This document shows positions 1 through 12,177 of a stretch of 64,000 bases of DNA, one piece after another. Within the stretch, counting starts at the first letter, position 1. The number at the start of each line of letters is the position of its first letter. The translations under genes were made by a program, and so were the position numbers. Location: NCBI RefSeq assembly GCF_000143415.4, contig NW_003314302.1, forward strand, positions 1,588,395-1,652,394, in the 5' to 3' direction. The stretch is from Selaginella moellendorffii. Taxonomy: Eukaryota; Streptophyta; Lycopodiopsida; Selaginellales; Selaginellaceae. The notes beneath the pieces were generated by a model. It saw only the letters and a list, made by a program, of their open reading frames with translations, did not search any database and was not told the origin of the DNA.

Positions 1-1248
1 ATGAAAGTCACTAATTTGGAAAACGCTGACAACTTTCCATCACACACTTAATAGTGGATATTATGGCTATGACCACATCCTCGCCCTTGTCCATGAACTT
101 GGGCAGCAACAACATCAACCTCCGTTAGAACATGACTATCTCCCATAGAAGAACATGCAACATGCCTAGGTAATATATTAATTATAAGAATATAGCATAT
201 ACATTGTCTATTTAAATAGTTAAATAGTTAAATTTATTATATCTATTTCTATATATAAGCACAATTAATATATCTATTCCTATATCCCAAATACTCATAT
301 TGATGGAGGTGAATTATATTGCAATTTGTCCTTGGAGGGCAAAAGTTTTTAATAATGCTTTACTTAGTGTTTAGGATTATACTTTTGTTCTTATTCCTTT
401 ATTCTCTTTTAGATCTTGATCTGTATTAAATTTTTGCTATATCTAAGATTTTAGTCATTAAATTTATTCTTCTTTTTCAATTTTTATTACATTCTCTTGT
501 TTTGCCATGTTATACCATCATCGATCTAGGAGTATATCACTTAAAGTTGCTAACGATTCTACCTTTTGGTGTTATGATATTGGTGCAACAGCCATCTTTG
601 GTGTGTTACTGTCACTAACTTCCATAAGATATAATTACATAGTGTCTCATATTCTTGGTATATTATCATCTCTCACTAATTTAGAGTGTGATCGTGACAT
701 TGGTTGGAAAGGTATAAATGATGCAGTTTGATTCTTAGAAGATGTTCAAGGATTGGGTTTATAAGAAAATAATGTATACATGTTTGAGTTGATTTTGGAT
801 TGTGATAAGGGATTTAATTATTATGAAGATAGCTTTGAAGACAAGTTAATGATTTTATGGAGTAGGTGCCATTTTTTTAATCTACCATTTGATCCTTTCT
901 TTTTTACTTTCTACTATTTTTTAACCTTTTTTTATTTTCCTGCCTTTGCCACATTTTTTTCCCTTATCTTTAATATTTCCATTTCCTAGGATATTAACCA
1001 TTTGTGGCTTTTATGATTTTCATTTTTAATTTGGTGTTGAGTTTAGTGTTTTTTGTCCTCCTTATACTAATTTAAATATTGACTATGTGCATGAAGCTGA
1101 GAATCATAAAGCTGAGAATCTTAACTATAGTATTATAGTATTTTCTCTGATGTTTTAAACTTATTTGCTCCTAATGCTTCAAACTTATTTGCTCCTAATG
1201 CTGGAGTAAGAATGAGTGGATATAGTAGTGAATTGAAGACGAATGAGA

Positions 1249-1348
1249 NNNNNNNNNNNNNNNNNNNNNNNNNNNNNNNNNNNNNNNNNNNNNNNNNNNN
1301 NNNNNNNNNNNNNNNNNNNNNNNNNNNNNNNNNNNNNNNNNNNNNNNN
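1249..1348. other. assembly gap (100 N)
   Basis: Exactly 100 consecutive N, the conventional size for a gap of unknown length. Open frames drawn through it are meaningless. Confidence 0.99.
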
Positions 1349-2108
1349 GGTCACTCAAACCAATATTATTCAAACTCAAAGATGTTTAACCATAAATATT
1401 CTAAGATCTTAGATTGATTGAAAAAAGGGTACACTCTTATTAATAGGCTTTTTCTTTTTATATTTGAACCCTTATAAATCACTTTTCAAATCATTCTCTT
1501 TAGTTACTTACAATAGTGAGGTTGAATAAATATAGTAATAAAGTATAATCTAACATAAATTGTAAAGTGAGGACAAATATGGCAAGTTTAAATGAAATTG
1601 GTGCTTTTGAATTTTTTTTCTTTCAAAAAGGGGATAAAAAGGATATGGATAACAAATGGAGTGAATCCAACCTTTTATATATGGTGTTAGATAAGGATAA
1701 AAGTTATAAATCTTAACTCTCAAAAGTTGATTGTAGAGAAGACACAAAAATAACTTTGTTGATGGTCATATATATAAGTTAACAATGATTTCAAAGGCTA
1801 ATAAAAGGGAAAATGTAGTGATGGAATTTATCATTTGTTACAGTGGTAATTAATGGATTACAATTGCCTTTAAAGTCCCTTATTTTAGTATGGAGTGGTT
1901 TATTTGAGTGTTTAGCAGTTGTATTTGAGGTTTCAATTAGGATTTTGTTATTAGCTGATGTTCATGTTATAATTGTAAATTTTATTTCTATCATGGTTGT
2001 CAACAATTATGTTGTATATATTGATGGTCCTATGAGAGTTTTATATTCTTGCGATAGTGCCCAATTGAAGCTCTAGATGTTTTGTTAGACTTAACTTCTT
2101 CAAATTTT

Positions 2109-2127
2109 CTATATATGTATATATGTA

Positions 2128-2159
<32 letters not shown>
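2109..2159. repeat. TA/TG dinucleotide microsatellite
   Basis: An alternating purine-pyrimidine run of TA, TATG and TG units ending in about 12 uninterrupted TA pairs. It is a simple sequence repeat; no function is suggested. Confidence 0.9.
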
Positions 2160-2160
<1 letters not shown>

Positions 2161-2600
2161 CACCATAAATAGTGGACCATCTATTTGAGATTGAATTTAT
2201 TCTGTGGTTTAGATCCCAATTAATATACCTTCCCAAACACTCACAATATTATATATATATTCATAAATGACCAGTAAATTATACATTTTTAAAGAGACTA
2301 TTCTCTTGTTTTCAGGGTTTAGAGGCTGCTAAACCCTTGGCTTGAATTTGCAAGTGATTACTAATTCTCACTAAAAACTTTATTAATGCAAAAAAGTGGT
2401 TGTCTATCATCAATCTATTAGCACAATCTGGTCAATTCAACATGACTAGCAAAATAGACAATCCATATCAAGCCTGTTAGCCTAATTTAATTGCTTGGTA
2501 AAGCAAATCACGTTTTGGACATTTTATAATTAACAATAATAACATTAATAAAACACATGATATACTATTTATAAGAAGTTTAAGTATGAATTTTATTAAA

Positions 2601-2690
2601 TTAAGCTGAATAGTCTGTTATCCTTGTTCTTAGCGCTGCTACTAGGAACATCAGTGAGCGTGTTTTGCAATTCATCTGTGATGTCCAAAG
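2601..2690 (-). pseudogene. orphan 3' end of the (6-4) photolyase gene
   Basis: The minus-strand frame ends in RITDYSA followed by TAA, the same C-terminus as the intact photolyase gene ending at 9779, and the flanking 3' sequence also matches. Only the last ~30 codons are recognisable; upstream, at about 2690-2820, the match is lost. It is therefore a small displaced duplicate of the last exon, not a gene. It is not in the same order relative to the 3025-4490 segment as the real gene is to 8232-9690, so it arose by a separate or rearranged duplication. Confidence 0.75.
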
Positions 2691-3024
2691 TGTGTCAAAA
2701 TCATGCAAAGCCGAAGATGATTTATACCCAATCAACTCAGGCATTCTAGGACAATGTCCAAGCTTGCTACAAGTAGCAGGACCGGGAAGCTGCCATACAA
2801 GCACTGCAATATAGGGTTCAAGGATCCATAGAAGTCAGGAAACTGGAGAAATTGAATGGTAAAAACCTTTGCCCTTTTAAATTATGCACATCAAGTGTAG
2901 TATCGACCACCAAAGATTGCAAATATATTCTATCATAGTGTCCAGCAGTAATTTTTCTCTGCATCTCAACTCAGGCAGAACCAGCATTCTAGAGGAAATA
3001 GTTGATCAAAAGCAAAGAAATAGC

Positions 3025-4490
3025 ACTTGGTAAATTGCTACATCTTCCTTTTCTTTCCTGTACTCCACGATAAACAGGCAGAACTGGGCCTTGAGGGTCT
3101 CTTTATGTTGCTTATTGAGGTTGGGATCTACTAGTACGTTTCGGTTATGTGTTCGGAACTTAACATCAAGTTCATTTGCTTCATCCTCGTAATCACTTTG
3201 AGAAACAGTTCAAAACTACAATCAAAATATGTTATTTAATGCACAACCGAGCTCCTGACCTCCTTGCTAGGCTCCTCATCCTGGGCCTACATAATCAATG
3301 TGAAAACAATCACTAGTATAGAAACAATGAAAATGAAGCAAAGTTGCTTATCAGAACATATTTCTCGTTGTATTAGTGGCCAAATCATTCTCTTGAAGGC
3401 GCTTCACAGCTTGCAGCATCTCTTTTGCTTCGAAACGCCCTGGACAGGTGAGTGTAATCCTGCTGTGATGGTGCAGAGATGCATTGGAACATGTCAACAA
3501 GCACGAGGTGATACGGTCTTATATGCGTAGATCCTGAGGCTTCTTACAATTGCACAGTGTTGTACAAAAGATCAGCAGCGTTTCTTTTTTCATGAGACCT
3601 CCATAAAATTTGTTCTCTGAGCCCAAGCAATTCTCAATGGATCCCTCCGTTTTGATAGGGCTAGATCTTTTAATTTCTGGTTTCATTCGTAGAGAACCTA
3701 GATGATCCAGTACGCTCTCTTTGACTTGATGTCTCTTTCTCTACAGTGAAGTTTTCGTCTTTCGTGATTGCAAGTTTAAAGTTCCCATTCTTTCTAAAGT
3801 GCCTAATCTTCGTTTAGGAAAGCCTTTGTCAAGAAACTAGGCTGGGGAACGCGATCAAAATCGCCACAAAGTTTCCTTTGGACTAAGTTGGATTTGCTGG
3901 CTTACAAACAGATCACTACGAGCTCATCATGTTTCTAAGAAATCACTCTAGAAATTCTACGGGTTTCCAATCGAGGCAAGATTGCAATTCATTTTCAAAT
4001 GTCGTGTCTAGAAAGTTACCGCTAGAAATCACTTCTTTGGTTTTAACACCTCTAGATGAGATTTACAGTTTGGAAATCCTTTTGCTTGTGAGACCAAGCA
4101 GCTCCATCACCTCTCTCAGAATCGTCGAGTTTTCTTCTTCATCGCCCACCTCATGGTTTGCCTTCCACAAAGGGCGAAGAAAGCTCCTCCTCCTCTCGCA
4201 TGAACTCCTCATCCACGGAACTCGTCTTTCCAAGAAACGCGCTCCCAGCCTTCCTCATCATCATTAGCTACTCGCGACTCCACTTCGCCAAAGAGCTTGT
4301 AGAGCAGCTCTTCCTCTTGCAAATACCAGGCTCTCTCTTTGCACGATTCCATGTGAAGTCCGTCTTATTCATCCACAGGTGATCACCAAGCATCTCTACA
4401 CCACACCCAAGCGCCATAGATCTTCTCTCGAAAGTCTAGTTAGCCCTTAAACTAGTCTCGTTATATACTGCTAAGGCACCTTGATAATAT
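3025..4490. repeat. segmental duplication, copy A
   Basis: This segment matches 8232-9690 in the same orientation with many substitutions and several indels. Copy A keeps about 80 bp at 3190-3270 that copy B lacks. On the minus strand both copies carry what look like exons of a dead or unrecognised multi-exon gene. In copy A the frame at about 3205-2990 reads through VKFRTHNRNVLVDPNLNK and on for about 25 further residues. In copy B a stop codon follows the equivalent of DPKLNK. The pieces at about 3440-3350 (minus) read AKEMLQAVKRLQENDLA. I do not recognise the protein. Confidence 0.75.
4070..4427 (-). pseudogene. frameshifted copy of the acidic orphan gene at 9223-9603
   Basis: The minus strand begins with the same ATG context and encodes MALGCGVEMLGDHLWMNK, as does the intact copy. 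A 10-bp deletion near 4348 (the sequence between gattc and catgtg that copy B keeps), plus shorter indels near 4166 and 4230, then breaks the frame. The TATATAA motif upstream survives at about 4462-4468. It is the decayed half of a duplicated pair. Confidence 0.7.
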
Positions 4491-5330
4491 TCTTTCTACC
4501 TTCTCCTTTACAAATATACTTGTGTTTAGTATAAGGTTTTTTTAGCGATGCCAAGAAACTGACCTTATATCTAAAATCAATCAAAGAGGTACTACTGGCA
4601 ATTCTTTGATCAACTTCGCTGGCCTTTTGGCTTGGACCTTTAATGAACCTTACAAACTTATATACCTGGATGTCTGGAAAGGTGCTCAGCAGACTTCTGT
4701 CCAGCAGCGAGTCACACTGTGAGAAGTTCCTGGCTCCAGTACCAAGGGCTGGATCTCCATAGCCCGGTAGCAATTGGAGCTGAGACTATGTCACTAAGTT
4801 GTCCCTCAGCTTCTAAGTAACAGAAGTTATCAATGTATACCTTTCCTTGAATCAATATTAATAGTTTTAACAATTTAGAAATTTAAAGCATCCCTCTAAA
4901 ATGACTTTTTTTTTTATAATTAGAATATACTGCATGTCAAAATATGTTTAATGTATACAAATGACAAATTATAATACCCAAACATGATAAATTATATGAA
5001 AAACATCTATATTTCCAGAAGGGTCTTTCCCTTACTATATACATAACACTTCAAGGTGGAAGAAGGTTTATAGGAAACATATTACTTGGTTTATAGAATA
5101 TATTTAAAGATTTGCTAAATATTTATTGATGTGAGTCTATTGAATATGGAAATGGAATATAAAAATGTGCATATCAATTAGCCCAAAAACGTTAGCTTAT
5201 ATATATTGGAGTGAGTGGTTTGAATTGAAACCAATTTGACAATTATTAAAATTTAAGTACACTGTATGGCCATTAATATTAATATACAGCATTGTAACCA
5301 TTCACTTAGACCATATCATCCCCTCCTCTT
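4491..5330. other. AT-rich spacer
   Basis: No gene is supported. The left end (to about 4560) still resembles the sequence between the orphan gene and the photolyase stop (about 9660-9720). The rest is AT-rich. Confidence 0.5.
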
Positions 5331-8100
5331 GAAAGGATGGAAGGTAATCAGGGTTCACTAGTTAACATATTGGGATTTGGAGGAACATTATAAGGAAGTA
5401 TCAGTGGATCTATAGATGGTATTAATTGGTCTTAATTTCTTTGTATGAAGCCTTTTAGTTGTTGTACATGCATAATTTTTGGAGGATCAATTTGTTGAAT
5501 GTCATTCTAAATCTTATAAACTTGTGATCCAATTTGCCACAACACCTGATATGGTCCCTTCCACTAAGCAAAAAACCCCTTAGATAAACCATATACCGTA
5601 AGATTGGGAAAACATGCTAATATAAAAACATCCACTTTGTACTTTGTAAGTGGACAATAATAGGAGTTGTAGGATTGTTATTGTCCTATTTGTATGTAGC
5701 CAAAGTGTTCAATAGACTTTGCTTAGACAAGTGGAAGAATGCTTATCAAATATTAATCCTAAGACCTAACATCAGTAACTTGTGGTAATTGCAAAGGTAA
5801 ACTTAACTCCGCTGGCAATATCGAATCATGATCATATAAAAGTTTATATGGTGAAGCACCGACATAACTTTGCACCCTATGACATACGCATATTGAAAAG
5901 AAGGCAAATAACCATCCCAATTCAAATGTTAAAAATTCATGTACTTCGCGATTATCCCTTTGAAGGTCGGAATAAGCTATTTCACTAAACCATCTATCGT
6001 TGGATGATAAGCATTTGTGGAAGTGTGGTGTATCTCCAACTGAGATGTTAAAAAGTAAAATGCCTCAACTATGAATATATGACTATTATCTGAAAGAATT
6101 CGTTCTGGACAGGAATGTTAAAACATCACTTGATTGAAAAAGAAATATCTAATAACAGTTGCAAATGCACTAATAAGAGCACTAACTTCCACTCATTGAA
6201 TTAGATAGTCAAAAGCAATAATAATATGCTTATTGCTAGCAATCAACTGTGGAAAATGCCTCATAAGATAAAATGCCACCAACTTAAACAAATAGGAAAT
6301 TACAATTGACCCTAACTGTTCTTCAATAACATGAGGGGGAGTATTATGAATTTGGCACTAAATGCAATTATGTATATACCAGATAACATCATGTTGTATC
6401 TTTAGCCAAAGACTTGTGCAACTTCTCTATTATATGACAATTTCCCATATACCTACTTACAATAGGAGAATCATGGTAAGTATAGAGAAAGCATGGAATA
6501 AATATCAAAAGCAACACCAGCTCTAAATAATCATTAGGATCCCTCCCCACAAAATAAAGAAGGTCGTCCTTAAGGCGATATTAAGAATGTAAATGTCGAA
6601 ATCACAAGTCATCATCAAGTGATATATAATTCTCAAACTCATTACGAAGCCTTTAGATCCATGGGTTAACCTTTTAAGCCTCACGAACCTTGTCAAAAGA
6701 AGGTAAATTTTGCTCCACACCTTGTGGACATTAAACATTAAATACAACAACTGTTGACAGTATAGAATCATTATCCAAAAAATCCATAAATGCTAAAATA
6801 ATAGATTTGTCATAAACATGAGAAAAAAGTGAAGAAGGAAGAGGAAATTGAGAAAGAGCATTAGCATTAGCCATAGAAGTCCTCGAGTGATGAACAAGAT
6901 CAAAATTATATATTTAAAGTTTGAAAGCCCATTGAGTAGTTCCATTTTAATAATGAAGTAATTGCAATATGATCATATTTTAGTAATGTCTGATAACCAT
7001 GTAGATATGCATGAAGTTTCTTGAAACCCTAAGTTATTGCTAAATACTCCTCTATCATGGAGTAGTTTACCTTTACTAATTGTAATGTCGGCTAATATAT
7101 GTAATAGGATGGCACTAATTAGGAACACTCAGGCTCTCTTGCATCAACATACTTCCAAGAGGATATCAAAAGCATCCATGTGCAAAATAAAAGGTCAAAT
7201 GTAATTAGGATATGCAAAAACTAGAGGAGTCGTCAACAACTCTTTAAGATTCATAAATATTTGTTCACAATTCATGGGCCAAATGAAAGATGATGTTATC
7301 AACTTTAACAATGTTTGTAATAGTGCAGTATAATCAAAAAGATGATCAACAAAATAGTTGAGATATTGCACCTTACCTAAAAACATTACATATCATTTAC
7401 ATATTTTGGAGTAGGGAGCTAAAAAATAGCTATAAGTTTGTCATGATCAACTTACAAACCTTTATGAAAATTATAGTACCCAATATAAGTTGTGTCCTTA
7501 GACCTAAACACACATTTTGATCGCTTCAGCTTTAAACCAACTTCCCATAATAAATCCTAACACCTTATAAACATCATAGCCGTGTTCCTTTCACGTCCCC
7601 TTTAAGTGGATTAAAATATCATGTATAAAATCAACAATCACTTTTAGCATATCCCAAAGAACCTCATCCATCATCTACTAGAAAGTTGCTAAATTATTGT
7701 TCAACCCAAATGGCATCACTAAAACCTTTTACAAACCAAATGGCATATGAAAAGTAATTTTGAGAATATTTTCCTTGGCCATTAGCATTTGGTAGTACTT
7801 AGAAACAAAATCTAATTTGGTAAACTAACGACTTCTCCCTAAACAATCCAGGAGATCAATAGTGTGAAGAAGAGGGTATATATTTGAAATTGTCATTTTG
7901 TTTAACAGATGATAATTGATGCAAAAATGAATTATAAAAAAGTATAAGATAAGGGGGAAAAATTTCAAAGTTGACATAATTATGCCGCAACTAATCCATA
8001 CTAAGGATAAGGTCAAAAACTTAAATTGACACCACCCATAATAATTATAACTCAATCTCGAGATCACCCACACACATAATTAAGTTTGCCTCGTCCCATA
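5330..8100 (-). mobile_element. decayed Ty3/gypsy pol (reverse transcriptase to integrase)
   Basis: Read on the minus strand, fragments in shifting frames follow the gypsy pol order. At about 7830-7600 there is a reverse transcriptase stretch (TKLDFVSKYYQM..., VMPFGLNNNLATF, IHDILIHLK). At 7386-7195 comes the RT/RNase H linker (LGKVQYLNYFVDHLFDYTALL, then LKELLTTPLVFAYPNYI). Near 6880 there is the RNase H tail (ANANALSQFPL, from the usual NADALSRLPL), and further left are integrase-like remnants. Many stops and frameshifts show that it is inactive. No LTRs were recognised. It lies between the two copies of the segmental duplication. Confidence 0.7.
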
Positions 8101-9222
8101 CATATATATGTGTATGGCTATTGCTATAAAAAAATGAAAACTAACTCTGCCATATGATGCAAATGTAGATGGCAATATGTGCCAACAAAAAAAGCATTAG
8201 AAGATAAACTCAAAACTGTATTAATTAACACATGATAAATTGCTCCATCTTCCTTTTCTTTCCTGCACTCCACAATAAACAGGCAGAACTGGACCTTGAG
8301 GCTCTTTTTATGTCACTTATTGAGCTTGGGATCTACTAGTACGTTTCCATTATGTGTTCGGAACTTAACGTCAAGTTCATCCACTTCATCCAGGCTCCTC
8401 ATCCCGGGCCTACAAAATCAATGTGAAAACAATCACTAGGATAGAATAGAAACAATGAAAATGAAGCAAAGTTGCTTACCAAAACATCTTTCTCGTTGTT
8501 TTAGTGGCCAAATCATTCTCTTGAAGTCACAGCTTGCAGCATCTCTTTTGCTTCGAAACGCCCTGGACAGGTGACTGTAATCCTGCTGTGACGGTGGAGA
8601 GATGCATTGGAACATGTCAACAAGCACGAGGTGATACGGTCTTATATGCGTAGATCCCGAGGAGCAAAGAGGAGCAAAGGGGCTTCTTACGATTGCACAG
8701 CACTAACCTTGTTGTACAAAAGATCAGCAGCGTTTCTTTTTCGTGTGACCTCCATAAAATTTGTTCTCTGCGCCCAAGCAATTCTCGATACACCATATGC
8801 TGACAAAAGGCTCCACTGCATTGAACGTCCCGATATGCCATAGGCTCAGACCTTGGCGACTTTGCTATAACCCCGATTGCGGCTGCGCTACGTTCTCTTT
8901 GACTTGATGTCTCTTTCTATACAGTGGAGTTTTCATTGGAATTCCTTTCGTTTAAAGTTCCCATTCTTCCTAATGTGCCTAATCTTCGTTTAGGAAAGCC
9001 TTTGTCGGCTGGGGAACGCGATGAAAATCGCGTTGATAGTCTAGGACTAAGTTGGATTTGCTGGCTTACAAACAGATCACTACGAGCGCATCATGTTTCT
9101 AAGAAATCACTCTAGAAATTCTACGGGTTTCTAACCGCAAGATTGCAATCCATTTGACTTTCAAATGTCGTGTCTTACTGCTAGAAAGCACTTCTTTGGT
9201 TTTTAACATCTATAGATGAGAT

Positions 9223-9603
9223 TTACAGTTTGGAAATCCTTTTGCTTGTGAGACCAAGCAGCTCCATCACCTCTCTCAGAATCGTCGAGTTTTCTTCATC
9301 ATCGCCCACCTCATGGTTTGCCTTCCAGGCCACTTCCTCAAAGAGCAAAGAAAGCTCCTCCTCCTCTCGCATGAAATCCTCATCCACGGAACTCGTCTTT
9401 CCACTCCCAGAAACGCGCTCCCAACCTTCCTCATCATCATTAGCTACTCGCGACTCCACTTCGCCAAAGAGCTTGTAGAGCAGCTCTTCCTCTTGCAAAT
9501 ACCAGGCTCTCTCTTTGCACGATTCGTTTGCTGCCCATGTGAAGTCCATCTTATTCATCCACAGGTGATCACCAAGCATCTCTACACCACACCCAAGCGC
9601 CAT
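9223..9603 (-). CDS. hypothetical acidic protein, 126 aa
   Basis: An intact single-exon frame starts with ATG at 9603 and ends at 9223. The product is small and strongly acidic, with runs such as NDDEEGWE and MREEEELSLLFEEV, and has no signal peptide, membrane segment or motif that I recognise. Support for a real gene comes from a TATATAA box 44-50 bp upstream, absence of stops over 126 codons, and a recognisable decayed duplicate at 4070-4427 with the same start and promoter. It lies just downstream of the (6-4) photolyase gene on the same strand (175 bp from its stop codon). The function is unknown; it could be a lineage-specific gene, or the last surviving exon of a larger one. Confidence 0.5.
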   Translation of the reverse strand: MALGCGVEMLGDHLWMNKMDFTWAANESCKERAWYLQEEELLYKLFGEVESRVANDDEEGWERVSGSGKTSSVDEDFMREEEELSLLFEEVAWKANHEVGDDEENSTILREVMELLGLTSKRISKL

Positions 9604-9646
9604 AGATCTTCTCTCGAAAGTCTAGTTAGCCCTTAAACTAGCCTCA

Positions 9647-9653
9647 TTATATA
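9647..9653 (-). promoter_or_regulatory. TATA box of the acidic orphan gene
   Basis: TATATAA on the minus strand, 44 bp before the ATG at 9603. The motif and its distance from the start codon are kept in the decayed duplicate near 4462-4468. Confidence 0.45.
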
Positions 9654-9778
9654 CTGCTAAGGCACCTTTTCCTAGATGATAATATTCTTTCCACCTTTTC
9701 CTTTACAAATACGTTTAGTATTTTTTCTTTCTAGTGCCGTCATCAGTACCAAGGGCATGTCTTATGAGTTTTATTAAA

Positions 9779-12177
9779 TTAGGCTGAATAATCTGTTATC
9801 CTTGATTGCTTTTGTCTCTTGTTCTTAGAGGTGCTACTAGTCGGAACATCGGTGAGCGTGTCTTGCAATTCATCTACTTGTTCCCGCGAGACATTCCCAT
9901 GCGACGATTTGCTTAGAGCATACGCCGCTCCCATTCTCTCCCGACAGATTTTACTGGCAGCAGCATGATCGAGCACTGGATGCAACAAGGCAAGGAGCTT
10001 AGCCAAAAGTTTAAGAATGATTTACCAGGTGTTGGATAGTCTTTCCCGATGATGCACTTTGCTTTCCTCTGAATCTCAGCTGGAGCTTTCCATGGCTCGT
10101 AGATAAACTCCTGCGGCATATCTAAACGTCGTCCTTTGGTTTAGTGTTTTGACAGGAGATTATTTCGACTTGCCTTTTAGAACGGGGAGAAAATGCTTGA
10201 TATAGTTCCCTTGACGATCGTATTTCTTTGCAAACGTGATTGGGGAGTAAATTCGATGGTACTGGAATTGAGCACAGTAAGAGGAGGAAGCAAGAATTGA
10301 AAGGTTTTAATACCTGATTGAAAAACGCAGAAGCTGAGAGCCAAAGCCAGTTACCATTGTTGATAGACCAATCGGCGTCAATCAAAAGCCTATCGAAGAC
10401 ATCTCGGCCTTTCTCCCAGTATACAAACTGTCCAAATTTGAAGGAATGTTGTAATGACCAGTAAGGTAAAAGAGAAAACACTTACCATATCACCCCTTGT
10501 TAAGAAACAAGCGACTGCATGACGAGCTAGATGGTGCATCCATCCCCATTTTCGTAACTAAAATCAGCAGAAAAGAAAGGAAAAAACAAAAGTGTTTAGT
10601 AAAGAAGAAGATGGAGTAGAAAGAGACCTGTGTCATGGCAGCGTCTATCCAGGGATAACCAGTACGTCCATCTCTCCAAGCACTCAAAAGTTCATCGTCG
10701 TCCTTCCAAGGGATCTAGACCAAAGTTATGGATTGATCGAACCAAAGCTTAGAGCAATTAAAAAAAGAGAAGATGAAGGATTTTACTTGCTTGCAAATGG
10801 GGTTCCCAACCATCTTGTCAAAATTCGCAGTAGCATATGCAGCAGTATAGAAGAACTCCCGCCACAAGAGCTGAGCGAAAGAGGCTCACGGAATCTACTT
10901 GATAATAATGCACTAAACTTTGCTTACCTGAGCTTCCAAAGAAACTGGAGGACTCGTAAACGACTTCGCCCTGGAATAGACCTCCTTAACGCGAGAGTAG
11001 ACAAGCCGGGAGGAAAGACAGCCAAACTACGCAAAAAACTGTGTGGAGTGAGAAAGAGAGATATTTGAACCGGTGCCTATATTTCGTGAACCTTCAAGTA
11101 TGGAGAAAGAACCGTGGTCGCAGGCTTTATAAACGCAGTTGGATCTCCTTTGGGCTTCTCGAATTCGCATACCCACTTCTACTTGCAAAGAAAAAGAATT
11201 TTTGAAAACATTGAAGCAAAGTTTGAGAAGTTAGTACCTCGTTCGCAAGACTATCCTCCAACCGAGTTAGTGCTACAGTTTCGCCACCACGAAACGGAGA
11301 AAAATCCTTTTAAACACACAAAGAGCGATTTAGCAAGAAGTAAATCAGGAGGAAAAAAAATTAAAATAAAATCATAAACCTCGTGAAAATCGGCATAACC
11401 GAGCTCCTCAAGTGTTGGAACTGGGACCACTTTGATCCCATGAAGATCACCAGTCGGAGGAATCGCAGATGGACCATTTCCAATTGGCTTTGTGGCTGGA
11501 ACAAGGTTTTTGCAGAAGGATTGGAAGGTTAGAGGTGCCTTGCCACCATTCTGATAGAGAAAACCACAAAATATTAGTAAACAAGAAGGGAATGAAGTCG
11601 TCACCTTCGCTATCAGAAGATCTGGATTGAAAATAGTGTGGCTCACAGGACAGTGGAGCTCAATTCCTTTGTCTTTAGCATGCTCCTGTTCTTTGAAACA
11701 GTAAGAACTCTCGAGAAAAGAAAAAAAAAAAAAGCAAGATGAGATGAGCCAGGAGTTCTACCTTGATCTTAGCATCTCGATCCAATGCATAGGGTTCCGT
11801 GTCAAATTCAAAGCACAACTTCCTGATTCTCCACTGGAAAAAAATAATACGAGGCTGCTTTCAAGAACAAAAAAGAAAGAAGACTCCACCTTGTCAAGAA
11901 GCTCTGGAATTACTTGGATTGGATTGCCGTGGACGAGCAGGAGCTTACTTCCCCGGGAGCTCAAATTTCGATCCAGATCCTGCAAGCTCTCGAGCAAGAA
12001 CTGGATGCGATTGATCCCAACTCGAGCAGACCCTGGCGATGACGCTCTTGGATCCGGCGCCAAGAACCAAGGATCCAAAACAAAGACTGGATACACATTT
12101 CGCGAGCCATGGCACGCGGCTTCCAGCGATGGATTGTCGTGGAGCCTCAGCCCCTTTCGAAACCACAAGAGCGCCAT
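9779..12177 (-). CDS. UVR3: (6-4) DNA photolyase, complete 14-exon gene
   Basis: Flavoprotein that uses blue light to reverse UV-induced pyrimidine-pyrimidone (6-4) photoproducts, in the nucleus and possibly organelles. Fourteen exons can be joined in frame on the minus strand: 12177-11890, 11833-11762, 11685-11605, 11550-11380, 11306-11238, 11175-11092, 11026-10928, 10870-10787, 10714-10628, 10557-10486, 10427-10314, 10261-10174, 10121-10026 and 9975-9779. They total 1602 bp, giving 533 aa, the usual family length. Motifs in order: [16 protein letters not shown] (start of the antenna domain), [81 protein letters not shown] (the histidine-rich segment typical of 6-4 enzymes rather than CPD or DASH types), [20 protein letters not shown] (FAD pocket) and [13 protein letters not shown]. 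Intron 12 starts with GC. ATG 12177 is the first in-frame ATG. The gene shares a 77-bp promoter with the PPR gene. The subfamily call rests on motif memory and a tree should confirm it. Confidence 0.92.

Larger units (their letters stand above)
1..2584. other. AT-rich stretch without recognisable genes
   Basis: Very AT-rich sequence with frequent stops in all frames. Short open frames such as the one near 507-731 show no motif I recognise and are probably chance or decayed transposon sequence. It holds an assembly gap and a TA-type microsatellite, listed separately. Confidence 0.5.
8232..9690. repeat. segmental duplication, copy B
   Basis: Partner of 3025-4490. It carries the intact acidic orphan gene at its right end and, further left on the minus strand, exon-like pieces. 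One, at about 8790-8710, reads AWAQRTNFMEVTRKRNAADL and ends in a GT donor; another, at about 8570-8490, is the AKEMLQ-type exon with a frameshift relative to copy A. The third (about 8400-8318) ends in a stop that copy A lacks, so copy B has decayed in this part although copy A has decayed in the orphan gene. Confidence 0.75.

Noticed and set aside
1133-1412. Open frames on both strands through the run of N
   Set aside because: They consist mainly of undetermined residues across an assembly gap.
3929-4382. Plus-strand frames of 112 and 74 codons
   Set aside because: Antisense shadows of the decayed acidic orphan gene.
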